64,000 bases of DNA from an uncultured Lachnospiraceae bacterium (GCA_902779575.1 CACZBW010000019.1:1-64000); one strand, 5' to 3'. Counted from the stretch's first letter, positions 17,410 through 26,701 are shown. Notes: generated by a model from the sequence alone, not told the origin. Translations and numbers: made by a program.

Positions 17410-17436
17410 GGGCAGGCATGATGTCTGCCCTTTTTT
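17410..17436 (+). terminator. Rho-independent terminator after thioredoxin
   Basis: GGGCAG (17410-17415) pairs with CTGCCC (17425-17430), followed directly by six T (17431-17436). About 110 bases after the trxA stop codon. Confidence 0.85.
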
Positions 17437-17592
17437 CCATACAGGGCGCTGATTCTGACAGAAATCGCGGTTATTGCTGCTGAAAAACAGCTGTTTCCCG
17501 TATGTTGTGCTGATTCTGAAGATCAAGCTACCATCCTTGCTGAAACTGTGATAAAGTATCAGTAATAAATCTGACGCATGGAGGTTTGCACC

Positions 17593-18957
17593 GTGAAGAA
17601 GCTTACCAGGAAAGTGATTTGGATGTTTGCGATCGGACAGCTGGGCTGGAGCACCCTGTCGGCGATCGTGACAAACTGGGTGATCAGTTTTTACCAGCCG
17701 GATACGGAGATGCTGGAGGCCGGGCAGAGGATTTTTCTTCCCCAGGGCCGCGTGATTCTCGGACTGGTGACCATCCTGGGCGGTATTTATGCATTGGGAA
17801 GACTGTTCGACGCGGTTACGGATCCCTGGATCGCGAATCTGTCGGACCGCAGTTCAAACCCGAGAGGAAGAAGGCTTCCTTTCATGCGCAGGGCGGCCAT
17901 CCCGCTGACCCTTGCCACCGTACTTGTCTACTGGTCGCCGGTGGACGGGGAATCTCCGGTAAACGGAGTGTGGGTCCTGGTCATGATGCTCCTTTTCTAT
18001 CTGTTCATGACAGTGTACTGCACGCCTTATAACGCGCTGATTGCGGAGCTTTCCGGAACGCAGGAGGAACTGACCGCGATCTCGACCGCGATTTCATTTA
18101 CCTTCATTTTCGGAAGCGCCCTCGGCTACGCCTGCCCCTTTATCTGGGGAGCGCTGACGCCGTCGCTCGGCCGCGTCATGGCGATCCGCGTGACCTTTAT
18201 CGTGCTGGCCGCCTTCGCTCTGCTCTGTCTGTTGGTGCCGACATTTACGATCAATGAGCGCGACTATGTCGATATCCATCCGGTGCAGGGCAATGCGTTC
18301 AGTTCCCTGACCAAGACTTTTGCGAATAAAGATTTCCGCGTATTTGTCGCCTCAGACATCATGTACTGGGTGGCGGTCACGATGTTCCAGTCGGGCCTGA
18401 CCTTCTTTATCACCTCGCTCATGAAGCTGCCGGAGACGATGAATACCATTCTCTATATCGGCATGACCTTCCTGTCGGTGCTTCTGTATGTGCCGGTCGG
18501 AAAGATGACCCACCGCTTCGCGAAGAAGAGCATGATCACTTATGCCTTCTGCCAGTTCGCCGTGGTTTATCTCGTGACCGCCTTGTCGCGCGGCGAGGCC
18601 GGAACCAGCAAGGGCATGGTATTCGGCGTTCTCGTCATGATTCTCGCGGCGCTTCCGATGGCGATCCTGGGGATCCTGCCGCAGACAGTCGTCGCGGACA
18701 TTGCCAAGAGCGACGAGGTTTCGACAGGCGAGAACCACGACGGAATGTTTTTCGCGGCGAGGACCTTTGCCATGAAGCTGGGTCAGTCCCTGGCTGCGAT
18801 TCTCTTTACCAGTTTTGCCACAATCGGCGCGTCCAGCGGCTTCGGCTACCGGATCGCGGCCATGTGCTCTTTTGCGCTCTGCCTGTTGGCGGCGCTCCTG
18901 ATGACCCGTTATGATGAGAAAAAAGTTATGGGTCTGCTGGGCGTGAAGAAAGGATAA
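17593..18957 (+). CDS. GPH-family sugar/cation symporter (MFS superfamily)
   Basis: This 454-residue membrane transporter has twelve hydrophobic helices. Characters of the glycoside-pentoside-hexuronide:cation symporter family include RLFDAVTDPWIANLSDRS in the loop after helix 2 and RRLPFMRRAAIP following it. It likely imports a glycoside or related sugar with a cation; no hydrolase is adjacent. GTG 17593 is the preferred start because GGAGG (17580-17584) lies 8 bases upstream; the in-frame ATG 17578 overlaps that ribosome binding site and itself has none. The gene stands alone after the thioredoxin terminator. Confidence 0.85.
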   Translation: MKKLTRKVIWMFAIGQLGWSTLSAIVTNWVISFYQPDTEMLEAGQRIFLPQGRVILGLVTILGGIYALGRLFDAVTDPWIANLSDRSSNPRGRRLPFMRRAAIPLTLATVLVYWSPVDGESPVNGVWVLVMMLLFYLFMTVYCTPYNALIAELSGTQEELTAISTAISFTFIFGSALGYACPFIWGALTPSLGRVMAIRVTFIVLAAFALLCLLVPTFTINERDYVDIHPVQGNAFSSLTKTFANKDFRVFVASDIMYWVAVTMFQSGLTFFITSLMKLPETMNTILYIGMTFLSVLLYVPVGKMTHRFAKKSMITYAFCQFAVVYLVTALSRGEAGTSKGMVFGVLVMILAALPMAILGILPQTVVADIAKSDEVSTGENHDGMFFAARTFAMKLGQSLAAILFTSFATIGASSGFGYRIAAMCSFALCLLAALLMTRYDEKKVMGLLGVKKG

Positions 18958-19010
18958 GCGCGGACGCGGAAAAGAGATCCGAAAGATTTTAGAAACGGAG
19001 GGAACTGCAA

Positions 19011-20213
19011 ATGGAGCATTCCTGCGTGCTGGTTATTCCCGCACTGAATCCCCCATACAGTTTCGTTGAATACGCCGCCTCCCTGAAGGAAGCCGGTTTC
19101 TCCAGGATCCTGGTCATCGATGACGGGAGCCGTACGGACAGACTGCCGGTTTTCATGAAGCTTGAACGCATGGGCTGCATTATACTCAGGCATGAGCAGA
19201 ATCAGGGGCAGGGCGCGGCTCTGAAGACCGGCTTCCGGTACTATATGGAGCATTTCAGGGAAAAAAGCGACGGAATCATCACGCTGAATACGGACCGGAT
19301 GGTTCCTGTGGGGGATGTGCTGAAAGTCGCCAGCTCCCTGCATAACGAACAGCGCATGGGATCCTACGCGCTGGTGATGGGGACCCGCGATTTTTACAGC
19401 CGCCGGGTAACCGATTATGATTTCAATATGAATAAAGTGATGCGGCTGCTCTATCACATGCTTATGGGCGTGCATCTGGAGGATCCGCTTTCGGGGATCT
19501 TCGGCATCCCGGACCTGAGAGTGCAGCAGTGTCTTGATATACCCGGAGACGGTTACGCTTACACAACCTCGCTGACCATGTCTTTTGAGAAGGTCGGTTT
19601 TCTGCAGGTTCCGGTTGCCTATTCCGCCATGGATCCGGAGGCGGAGGGAAAGTTCCGCAAGGGACTGGATACCGTCTGGATTCTGTTTACCATTTTCAAA
19701 AAATTTATCCTTTACTCCATCACTTCTGTGACCGCGAGCATCGTCGACCTGATTATGTTCGGCATATTTACCGGGATCGTTTTTCAGGGGAATGCCCTTG
19801 CGATCATATACGGTACCGTGCTCGCCAGGGTGATTTCCGCCTCGGTGAACTATCTGCTGACCAAGAATTTTGTCTTCCATTTCAAGTCTGACGCGGCTCA
19901 GACCCAGGCGAAATCCGCGGGAATGTTCATGGCGCTGTCCGCCGTACAGTGTATCCTGAGCGCCATTTCCGTTTATATCCTCAAGATCCTGCTGAGGGGA
20001 AATGTGGTTGGCATCAAAGCGTTCGTCGACATGTTCCTGTTCTTCGTCAGCTATAAAGTGCAGCATAAGTACATCTTCAAGGATGACCGGAAGAAAAAAG
20101 AAGATGAAAAGCTTATGAAAGAGGAGCAGATCAGGCTGCAGCAGGCGTTTTCAGAGGATGAGGAGACTGAGACGGAAGCGCAGGTGGAAGCCCGCATGCA
20201 GAACGAAAGCTGA
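19011..20213 (+). CDS. Glycosyltransferase family 2 fused to GtrA-like membrane domain
   Basis: This 400-residue fusion has an N-terminal GT-A glycosyltransferase (about residues 1-225) with CVLVIPALNPP, LVIDDGSRTDR and NQGQGAALKTGFRYY; the usual DxD region reads TLNTDR. The C-terminal half (about 230-360) has four hydrophobic helices of the GtrA type, with KNFVFHF and a final KYIFKDDRKKK, followed by a charged tail. The GtrA domain is thought to move or hold lipid-linked sugars, so the protein probably glycosylates a cell-surface polymer or lipid. GGAGGG lies before the ATG. It starts 53 bases after the symporter gene. Confidence 0.85.
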   Translation: MEHSCVLVIPALNPPYSFVEYAASLKEAGFSRILVIDDGSRTDRLPVFMKLERMGCIILRHEQNQGQGAALKTGFRYYMEHFREKSDGIITLNTDRMVPVGDVLKVASSLHNEQRMGSYALVMGTRDFYSRRVTDYDFNMNKVMRLLYHMLMGVHLEDPLSGIFGIPDLRVQQCLDIPGDGYAYTTSLTMSFEKVGFLQVPVAYSAMDPEAEGKFRKGLDTVWILFTIFKKFILYSITSVTASIVDLIMFGIFTGIVFQGNALAIIYGTVLARVISASVNYLLTKNFVFHFKSDAAQTQAKSAGMFMALSAVQCILSAISVYILKILLRGNVVGIKAFVDMFLFFVSYKVQHKYIFKDDRKKKEDEKLMKEEQIRLQQAFSEDEETETEAQVEARMQNES

Positions 20214-20328
20214 CGGCCGCGGACCGGGGAAACACAGATGGACCGGCGTTTCCCGGTTTACCCGGACTTAAGTCAGACCGACATAAGAAAAGCAAGATGA
20301 CTGCAGACAGATGAAAAAGGAGCCGGAT

Positions 20329-20841
20329 ATGGGTGAACTGAAGCTTTACCGTAAGCGCATCATCCCGCAGGAATGCATTCTTCTGGAAGACGATATTCTT
20401 CTTTACCGGGACAATGAGGTGATTATCACAAAGTGGAATACCATCCGGCCCAAGAAAACACTCTCTCATGGTTATTCCTGCTATTTCCTGGAGCGCGGCT
20501 TCAAGGTGAGCAAATTTTATGACCATGATGATCAGCTGATCAGCTGGTACTGCGATATCATCGATACGGCATACAGCTGTGAAGACGGAACGGAAACCTA
20601 TATTTTCACGGATCTGCTGGCGGATGTCGTCGTCTATCCGGACGGCAGGGTGCGGGTTGTGGATCTGGATGAGCTGGCGGACGCGCAGCGGGATCATCTG
20701 ATCCGGCCCGAGGAGCTGCAGGCTGCTCTGCGGCATCTGGACAAGCTGCTGACGATCATTTACAAAGGGGCGTTCGGCACGCTTCAGAAATTTGTCGACG
20801 ACCAGGAGAAACTGGACAGAGAACAGAACGGAACAAGCTGA
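20329..20841 (+). CDS. DUF402 family protein
   Basis: This 170-residue soluble protein has the DUF402 core: a conserved Tyr/Trp-Asp stretch ISWYCDIIDT, then TYIFTDLLADVVVYPDGRV and VVDLDEL. Some family members are nucleoside di-/triphosphate phosphatases (NtdP type) and others are tied to tRNA or capsule genes, so activity cannot be assigned. ATG 20329 is preferred because AAAAAGGAG ends 6 bases before it; the ATG at 20311 is itself part of the ribosome binding region. It lies 39 bases before galT. Confidence 0.8.
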   Translation: MGELKLYRKRIIPQECILLEDDILLYRDNEVIITKWNTIRPKKTLSHGYSCYFLERGFKVSKFYDHDDQLISWYCDIIDTAYSCEDGTETYIFTDLLADVVVYPDGRVRVVDLDELADAQRDHLIRPEELQAALRHLDKLLTIIYKGAFGTLQKFVDDQEKLDREQNGTS

Positions 20842-20880
20842 AAACAGTATTTTACCTGCGTTTGAGTAGGAGGGACTCTT

Positions 20881-22407
20881 ATGATACAGGATGCGATCGC
20901 CAGACTGGTGCAGTACGGGCTGGCTACAGAACTGATTGGAAAAGATGACGCTATCTGGGCGGCAAATCATCTCCTGGAGATATTGTGTATCGATGTTCTG
21001 GATGAGAAGACGGAGAAAGCGATTCTGAATTTCGATCCCTCGGATAAGAGAATCGTGGACGAGCTGCCTCAGATTCTCAATGAATTCTGCAATTACGGCG
21101 TAACCATCCGCCGCCTGGAGGAGGATTCCGTCACCTACCGGGATCTGTTTGACACGCAGATCATGGGAGCGCTGACAGACCGTCCTTCCAATGTCATCCG
21201 CAAGTTCCGGACCCTCTATGCGGAGGATCCCCGGAAGGCGACAGACTGGTACTACAAGTTCAGCCAGGACACCAACTATATCCGCCGGGACCGGATCGCG
21301 AAGGATATGCGCTGGCTGGCGGAGACCGAATACGGCGACATGGACATCACGATCAACCTGTCGAAGCCGGAGAAGGACCCGAAAGCGATTGCCGCGGCAA
21401 AATATGCGAAGCAGACAGCCTATCCCAAGTGCCTGCTCTGCTATGAAAATGAAGGCTACGCCGGCCGCGTGAACCATCCGGCGCGCGAGAACCACCGCGT
21501 GATTCCGATTATGATCGACGGAAAAGAGTGGTGCCTGCAGTATTCTCCTTATGTTTACTACAATGAGCACTGCATCGTGTTCAATAAAGAGCACATTCCG
21601 ATGAAGATCGACCGCAGCGCCTTCCGCAAGCTCTTTGACTTTGTGGGGCAGTTCCCCCATTATTTTGTAGGGTCCAATGCGGACCTGCCGATCGTCGGCG
21701 GATCGATCCTGGCCCACGAGCATTTCCAGGGCGGGCACTATACATTTGCCATGGAAAAGGCTCCGGTCGAAAAGAAGATCAGCTTCGCGGGATATGAGGA
21801 TATCGACGCGGGTATCGTGAAATGGCCCATGTCTGTGATCCGTCTTACGGGGGAAGATCCGGAGCGCATCGTGGACCTGTCGGATAAGATTCTGACGGCC
21901 TGGCGCGGATATACCGATGAGGAGGCGTTTATCTACGCCGAGACAGACGGGGAAAAGCACAATACGATCACGCCCATCGCGCGGATGCGGGGGAAATGCT
22001 ACGAGATCGACCTGGTGCTGCGCAATAACATCACCACTCCGGAGTATCCGCTTGGCGTCTACCATCCGCACGAGGAACTTCACCACATCAAAAAGGAAAA
22101 TATCGGCCTGATCGAAGTCATGGGCTGCGCGATTCTGCCGGCCCGGCTGAAGAAGGAGATGGCGGACCTGAAGGAAGCGGTACTCAGCGGGAAAGATTAC
22201 CGGGCGGACGAGGAGCTTGTAAAACACGCCGACTGGATGGACGGGATCCGGGCAAAGTACAGTGATCTGAACGCCGGTAATCTGGACGGGATTCTTCAGA
22301 AGGAGATCGGCATTGTATTCTCGAAGGTACTCGAGTGCGCGGGCGTCTACAAACGAAATCCAGAAGGGCAGGAAGCCTTCCTGCGCTTTGTCGAGAGTGT
22401 GCGCTGA
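20881..22407 (+). CDS. galT: UDP-glucose--hexose-1-phosphate uridylyltransferase, class II
   Basis: This 508-residue Leloir-pathway enzyme transfers UMP between UDP-glucose and galactose-1-phosphate. The long Firmicute-type sequence differs from the short His-triad class I enzymes. Diagnostic stretches are PKCLLCYENEGYAGRVNHPA, a putative UDP-hexose site around VYYNEHCIVFN, and GGSILAHEHFQGG with neighbouring histidines. TAGGAGGGAC lies before the ATG. galK and galE are not in the window. A promoter and leader for proS begin downstream, so galT is probably the last gene of its transcript. Confidence 0.93.
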   Translation: MIQDAIARLVQYGLATELIGKDDAIWAANHLLEILCIDVLDEKTEKAILNFDPSDKRIVDELPQILNEFCNYGVTIRRLEEDSVTYRDLFDTQIMGALTDRPSNVIRKFRTLYAEDPRKATDWYYKFSQDTNYIRRDRIAKDMRWLAETEYGDMDITINLSKPEKDPKAIAAAKYAKQTAYPKCLLCYENEGYAGRVNHPARENHRVIPIMIDGKEWCLQYSPYVYYNEHCIVFNKEHIPMKIDRSAFRKLFDFVGQFPHYFVGSNADLPIVGGSILAHEHFQGGHYTFAMEKAPVEKKISFAGYEDIDAGIVKWPMSVIRLTGEDPERIVDLSDKILTAWRGYTDEEAFIYAETDGEKHNTITPIARMRGKCYEIDLVLRNNITTPEYPLGVYHPHEELHHIKKENIGLIEVMGCAILPARLKKEMADLKEAVLSGKDYRADEELVKHADWMDGIRAKYSDLNAGNLDGILQKEIGIVFSKVLECAGVYKRNPEGQEAFLRFVESVR

Positions 22408-22490
22408 CCGGAGGGCTTTGGCTTACAGTACGGCTGACATGAGGGCCTTCAGGGGCGGAAGCGCGCATTACAGGCGCGTGAAGCTGTGCC

Positions 22491-22520
22491 TTGTCACCCT
22501 GCACAGTTGCATGCTATAAT
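22491..22520 (+). promoter_or_regulatory. Promoter candidate for proS
   Basis: TTGTCA (22491-22496), 18-base spacer, perfect TATAAT (22515-22520). The start codon lies about 135 bases downstream of the expected transcription start. Confidence 0.7.
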
Positions 22521-22580
22521 GGCGTCGTTTCAGGAAGGCTGATCTATTTTCATAACAGCATTTGATAACTCAGATTCAGG

Positions 22581-22610
22581 GCATCCCTCTGCACCAGCTG
22601 CAGAGGGTGC
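22581..22610 (+). promoter_or_regulatory. Hairpin in the proS leader
   Basis: GCA.CCCTCTGCA pairs with TGCAGAGGGTGC with one bulged T (22581-22593 with 22599-22610), loop CCAGC. T-rich sequence follows only after about 25 bases (TTTGTGTTTTT near 22626-22636). It is not a T-box: the conserved AGGGTGGNACCGCG element is absent. It may be an attenuator or mRNA-stability element. Confidence 0.5.
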
Positions 22611-22660
22611 TGAATGTTTAACCCTTTGTGTTTTTGACAGATTTGGAAGAGTGAGGAGCT

Positions 22661-24109
22661 ATGGGCAAGACGAGTGATAAGAAGTTTGTCGAAGAGATCA
22701 CTTCGATGGAAGTCGATTTCGCACAGTGGTATACGGATGTGGTCAAGAAGGCCGACCTGACCGGCTATACGCAGGTCAAGGGGTTCATGGTCATCAAGCC
22801 TTACGGTTTCGCCATCTGGGAGAACCTGAGAAATGAACTGGACCGCCGCTTCAAGGAGACAGGGGTGGAGAATGTCTATCTTCCCTGCCTGATCCCGGAA
22901 GGTCTTCTGCAGAAGGAAAAAGACCACGTCGAAGGCTTTGCTCCGGAGGTTGCGTGGGTGACGTTCGGCGGCGCGCAGGAGCTTGAGGAGCGCATGTGCG
23001 TAAGGCCGACCAGCGAGACCCTTTTCTCCGACTTCTACTCAAAGGACGTCCATTCCTACAGGGATCTTCCGAAGGTTTACAATCAGTGGTGCTCGGTCCT
23101 TCGCTGGGAAAAGACAACCAGGCCCTTCCTCAGGTCCAGAGAGTTCCTCTGGCAGGAAGGCCATACGGTGCACGCTACGGCGGAGGAAGCGCAGGAGCGC
23201 ACCGAGCAGATGCTGAACGTCTACGCGGATTTCGCGGAAGAATTCCTCGCGATTCCGGTAGTGCGCGGACGCAAGACGGATAAGGAGAAATTTGCCGGCG
23301 CCATCGCGACCTACACCATCGAGTCCCTGATGCACGACGGCAAGGCTCTGCAGTGCGGAACCAGCCACAATTTCGGCGACGGCTTCGCGAAGTCCTTTGA
23401 TATCCAGTATGTGGACAAGGACAACAGCCTTAAATACTGCCACCAGACCTCTTGGGGCATGACAACCAGAATGATCGGCGCCATCATCATGGTGCACGGC
23501 GACAACAGCGGCCTGAAGCTGCCGCCGAATGTCGCGCCTGTCCAGGCGATGGTCATTCCGATCCAGATGAAGAAGGAAGGGGTCCTGGAGAAGGCCGCTG
23601 CCCTGAAGGATACCCTGGTCAAAGCAGGAATCCGCGCCCGTCTGGACGACGCGGACAAGAGCCCGGGCTGGAAGTTCTCCGAGCAGGAGATGCGCGGAAT
23701 TCCGGTGCGTCTGGAACTCGGCCCGAAGGATATCGAGCAGGGCCAGTGTGTGATCGTGCGCCGCGATACGAGAGAGAAGATCACGGCTCCGCTGGAGGGA
23801 ATCGGCGAGTGCGTGAAGGAAGTCCTTGCGCAGATCCAGAAGGATATGTTCGAGGCGGCCAAAGCCCGCACGGAAGAGATGACCTACACGGCGCTCACAA
23901 AAGAAGAATTCAAGGATCTCGCGGACAATAAGCCCGGCTTTATCAAGGCGATGTGGTGCGGAGACGTCAAATGTGAAAATGAGATTAAGGACGAGCTCGG
24001 CGGAGTGACAAGCCGCTGCATGCCCTTTAAGCAGGAACATCTGGCGGATACCTGCATCTGGTGCGGAAAACCCGCCAAAACGATGGTTTACTGGGGTAAG
24101 GCCTATTGA
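22661..24109 (+). CDS. proS: Prolyl-tRNA synthetase, archaeal/eukaryotic-type
   Basis: This 482-residue class II synthetase charges tRNA-Pro. It is the short type without the bacterial editing insertion and with the C-terminal zinc-binding extension. Motif 2 region is [22 protein letters not shown], the proline-binding histidine segment is [11 protein letters not shown], and motif 3 is near [19 protein letters not shown]-terminal cysteines appear in WCGDVKCE and [11 protein letters not shown], and the protein ends in Tyr (KAY), typical of this group. The window also carries a tRNA-Pro. Transcription probably starts from the TATAAT at 22515. Confidence 0.95.
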   Translation: MGKTSDKKFVEEITSMEVDFAQWYTDVVKKADLTGYTQVKGFMVIKPYGFAIWENLRNELDRRFKETGVENVYLPCLIPEGLLQKEKDHVEGFAPEVAWVTFGGAQELEERMCVRPTSETLFSDFYSKDVHSYRDLPKVYNQWCSVLRWEKTTRPFLRSREFLWQEGHTVHATAEEAQERTEQMLNVYADFAEEFLAIPVVRGRKTDKEKFAGAIATYTIESLMHDGKALQCGTSHNFGDGFAKSFDIQYVDKDNSLKYCHQTSWGMTTRMIGAIIMVHGDNSGLKLPPNVAPVQAMVIPIQMKKEGVLEKAAALKDTLVKAGIRARLDDADKSPGWKFSEQEMRGIPVRLELGPKDIEQGQCVIVRRDTREKITAPLEGIGECVKEVLAQIQKDMFEAAKARTEEMTYTALTKEEFKDLADNKPGFIKAMWCGDVKCENEIKDELGGVTSRCMPFKQEHLADTCIWCGKPAKTMVYWGKAY

Positions 24110-24163
24110 TGGGAACACTGCATCTGGGTTCCACTAAAAGTTTCATTTGTTCTGTGACAGTTT

Positions 24164-25147
24164 ATGACATCTGAGAGAAAGTACCAGATCCGGCACTCCC
24201 TCTACCTGCTTCTTACAGCAGTCATCTGGGGAGTCGCTTTTGTCGCCCAGAGCGTCGGCATGGAGCATGTCGGGCCTTTTACCTTCAACGCGGCGAGGTT
24301 TTTCCTGGGGACGGTGACCCTGCTTCCCTTCATCCTGCTCCGTTCAGGAAGGGGGAAGAAGAGGATCGTGGAGCACCGCTTCTCCGGCAGGGAAGAGAGC
24401 TCCGGCGCAGAGCGTCAGTACCGCGGCAGGGAAGGGAGCTCCGGCGCGGAATACCGGTCCGGTGGCGGGCAAGAGGTTACCGACCGGGGGCTGCTTTTAA
24501 AAGCCGGGCTTTTATGCGGGACCGCGCTTGCGGTTGCTTCCAACCTGCAGCAGATCGGGATCAAGTATACGACAGTCGGTAAGGCCGGATTTCTCACGGC
24601 CATGTATATCGTGCTGGTTCCGATTCTGGGCATCTTCGTCGGAAGAAAAGCCGGAGGGAAGGTCTGGCTGGCTGTTCTGACCGCTGTGGCGGGCCTGTAT
24701 TTCCTGTGTCTTGCCGGCGGGGAGATGCAGTTTCAGAAAGGGGATCTGTACTGTATCAGCTGCGCATTTTTCTTTTCTGTCCAGATCATGCTGGTGGACC
24801 GTTTCGCGCCCCGTGTGGACGGAGTTCAGCTTGCGGCGCTCCAGTTCCTGGTATCCGGGATCGTCAGCGCAGTATGCATGCTTCTGACGGAAGAACCTGC
24901 TTTCAGCCAGCTGCTTGACGCGGCTCTGCCGATTCTGTACGCAGGGGTTCTGAGCTGCGGAGCTGCCTATACGCTGCAGGTGATCGGACAGAAGGGATTG
25001 AACCCGACCGTCGCATCCCTGATTATGAGCCTGGAATCCACGGTCTCCGTGATCGCCGGTTTTCTGATCCTGCATCAGACCATGACGCGGGGGGAGTTGA
25101 CCGGATGCGTTCTGATGGCATGCGCGATCGTGCTCGCGCAGATTTAA
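24164..25147 (+). CDS. EamA/DMT family permease with a repeat-containing linker
   Basis: This 327-residue drug/metabolite exporter has two EamA repeats and about ten hydrophobic helices, with family features such as AVIWGVAFVAQSVGMEHVGPF at the start and NPTVASLIMSLESTVSVIAGFL near the end. Its substrate is not predictable. A hydrophilic stretch of about 45 residues between helices 2 and 3 contains a 13-residue tandem duplication (SGREESSGAE... then RGREGSSGAE...), which is not part of the family. The ATG at 24164 has no obvious ribosome binding site and lies 54 bases after proS. Confidence 0.85.
   Translation: MTSERKYQIRHSLYLLLTAVIWGVAFVAQSVGMEHVGPFTFNAARFFLGTVTLLPFILLRSGRGKKRIVEHRFSGREESSGAERQYRGREGSSGAEYRSGGGQEVTDRGLLLKAGLLCGTALAVASNLQQIGIKYTTVGKAGFLTAMYIVLVPILGIFVGRKAGGKVWLAVLTAVAGLYFLCLAGGEMQFQKGDLYCISCAFFFSVQIMLVDRFAPRVDGVQLAALQFLVSGIVSAVCMLLTEEPAFSQLLDAALPILYAGVLSCGAAYTLQVIGQKGLNPTVASLIMSLESTVSVIAGFLILHQTMTRGELTGCVLMACAIVLAQI
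24384..24451 (+). repeat. 39-bp in-frame tandem duplication inside the EamA gene
   Basis: GGCAGGGAAG.GAGCTCCGGC occurs at 24386 and again at 24425, offset 39 bases, with a third degraded start (GGCGGGCAAG) near 24463. It encodes the hydrophilic linker of the exporter. Confidence 0.75.
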
Positions 25148-25226
25148 GGAAACGAGCGCGGCACTGTGATCCACCGAAGATTCGAAGGAAAGGCGGATAT
25201 AATCTGTGTTTCCCCAGCAATGACTT

Positions 25227-25256
25227 TTGACAGGGGAGCAGGTTCTATAGTATACT
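25227..25256 (+). promoter_or_regulatory. Promoter candidate for rnfC
   Basis: TTGACA (25227-25232), 18-base spacer, TATACT (25251-25256). A hairpin follows exactly where the RNA should begin (25261-25280), and the coding start is about 100 bases further on. Confidence 0.75.
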
Positions 25257-25260
25257 TAAA

Positions 25261-25283
25261 AACACGGATTGTTCCGTGTTTTC
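25261..25283 (+). promoter_or_regulatory. Hairpin at the predicted 5' end of the rnfC mRNA
   Basis: AACACGGA (25261-25268) pairs with TCCGTGTT (25273-25280) over a TTGT loop, followed by TTC. It could be a 5' stabiliser, an operator, or a very early terminator. The sequence alone does not decide. Confidence 0.55.
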
Positions 25284-25366
25284 TGAGAAATATTCAGTTT
25301 CATCTTTTCTGTTTATAGATTCCGACTGGCCGGGACGGCAGTAAATGCGGGAAAGGGGTATTCAGA

Positions 25367-26701
25367 ATGAAGCTTTTTTCATTTAAGGGCGGCGTACATC
25401 CTTTTGAAGGCAAGGAGCTCGCGAAGGGCAGCCCGATCACTGAGCTGAAACCGACGGGACAGCTGGCATTTGCCCTGTCTCAGCATATCGGCGCTCCTGC
25501 CAAAGCAATCGTAAAGGCCGGAGACCGTGTTCTCCGCGGCCAGATGATTGCGGAAGCCGGCGGATTTGTGTCTGCGCCGGTCCATTCTTCCGTTTCGGGT
25601 ACCGTAAAGGGGATCAAACCGCATATGACAGGTACCGGCAGTCCGGTCAGCTGCATCCTGGTGGAAAATGACGGCCTCTACGAGGAGGCGGAGCGTCTTC
25701 CGGTCATTCCTCTTGCGCAGATGACAAAGGACGATATCCTGAACCGTGTCGGCGAGGCCGGCATCGTCGGAATGGGCGGCGCGGGATTCCCGACCAAGGT
25801 GAAACTGATGCCGAAGGATCCGCTCAAGATCGATACCATCATCGCCAACTGCTGTGAGTGCGAACCTTATATTACGGCGGATTACCGCGTTATGATGGAG
25901 ACCCCGGAGCGCCTGATCCAGGGTATGAGGGTTATCCTGAAGCTCTTCCCGATGGCGAGAGGCGTATTCGCGGTTGAGAATAATAAGATGGACTGCGTTG
26001 AGAAGCTCCGCGCGCTCTGTGCCAGTGAGACTGACATGGAAGTCGCGGTGATGAAGACCAAGTATCCGCAGGGCGGTGAGCGCCAGATCATCAACGCCAT
26101 CACCGGCAGGGCGATTAATTCCTCCTGTCTTCCGGCGGACGCGGGCTGTATCGTTGATAACGTCGGTACCCTGTGCGCGATCAGCGACGCTGTCTTTGAA
26201 GGCAAGCCGCTCTACGAGCGTGTGCTGACAGTCAGCGGCGAGGGCATTCAGAATCCTTCGAACTTCCTGGTTCCGGTCGGCATGAATGTGAGCGAGATCA
26301 TCGAAGCGGCGGGCGGTTTCCGCTCGGGCGCGGAGAAGGTTGTCTCCGGCGGCCCCATGATGGGCTTCTCCATGATCACGACGGACGTTCCGGTGACCAA
26401 AACTTCTTCTTCCATTCTCGTGATCGAGAAGGATGTGGTTTCCAGAAGCGAGACCACTGCCTGCATCAACTGCGGAAGATGCGTGGACGCATGTCCGGAG
26501 TTCCTGGTGCCGAGCAGGCTGGCGGACGCCGCGGAGCGCAATGATCTGGAAGTATTTGACAGGGATCACGGCGCCGAGTGCATCGAATGCGGCAGCTGCA
26601 GCTATGTCTGCCCCGCAAAGAGGCATCTGAAGCAGAGCATCGCGACTGCCAAGAAGATGGTCCTGGCGGAGAGGAAGAAAAAAGCCGCGGCGATGAAATA
26701 A
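25367..26701 (+). CDS. rnfC: RnfC-like electron transport subunit, without other rnf genes nearby
   Basis: This 444-residue protein matches the NADH/flavin-side subunit RnfC. It has the N-terminal barrel-sandwich domain (GGVHPFEGKELAKG), the central NuoF-like FMN/NADH domain (GIVGMGGAGFPTKVKL, CCECEPYITADYRVM), the SLBB-type part, and two [4Fe-4S] motifs, CINCGRCVDACP and CIECGSCSYVCP, near residues 365-420. In complete Rnf complexes it couples ferredoxin and NAD. Here the next gene is an unrelated PII-like protein behind a terminator and no rnfDGEAB is seen, so partners are unknown. AAAGGGG lies 8 bases before the ATG. Confidence 0.88.
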   Translation: MKLFSFKGGVHPFEGKELAKGSPITELKPTGQLAFALSQHIGAPAKAIVKAGDRVLRGQMIAEAGGFVSAPVHSSVSGTVKGIKPHMTGTGSPVSCILVENDGLYEEAERLPVIPLAQMTKDDILNRVGEAGIVGMGGAGFPTKVKLMPKDPLKIDTIIANCCECEPYITADYRVMMETPERLIQGMRVILKLFPMARGVFAVENNKMDCVEKLRALCASETDMEVAVMKTKYPQGGERQIINAITGRAINSSCLPADAGCIVDNVGTLCAISDAVFEGKPLYERVLTVSGEGIQNPSNFLVPVGMNVSEIIEAAGGFRSGAEKVVSGGPMMGFSMITTDVPVTKTSSSILVIEKDVVSRSETTACINCGRCVDACPEFLVPSRLADAAERNDLEVFDRDHGAECIECGSCSYVCPAKRHLKQSIATAKKMVLAERKKKAAAMK

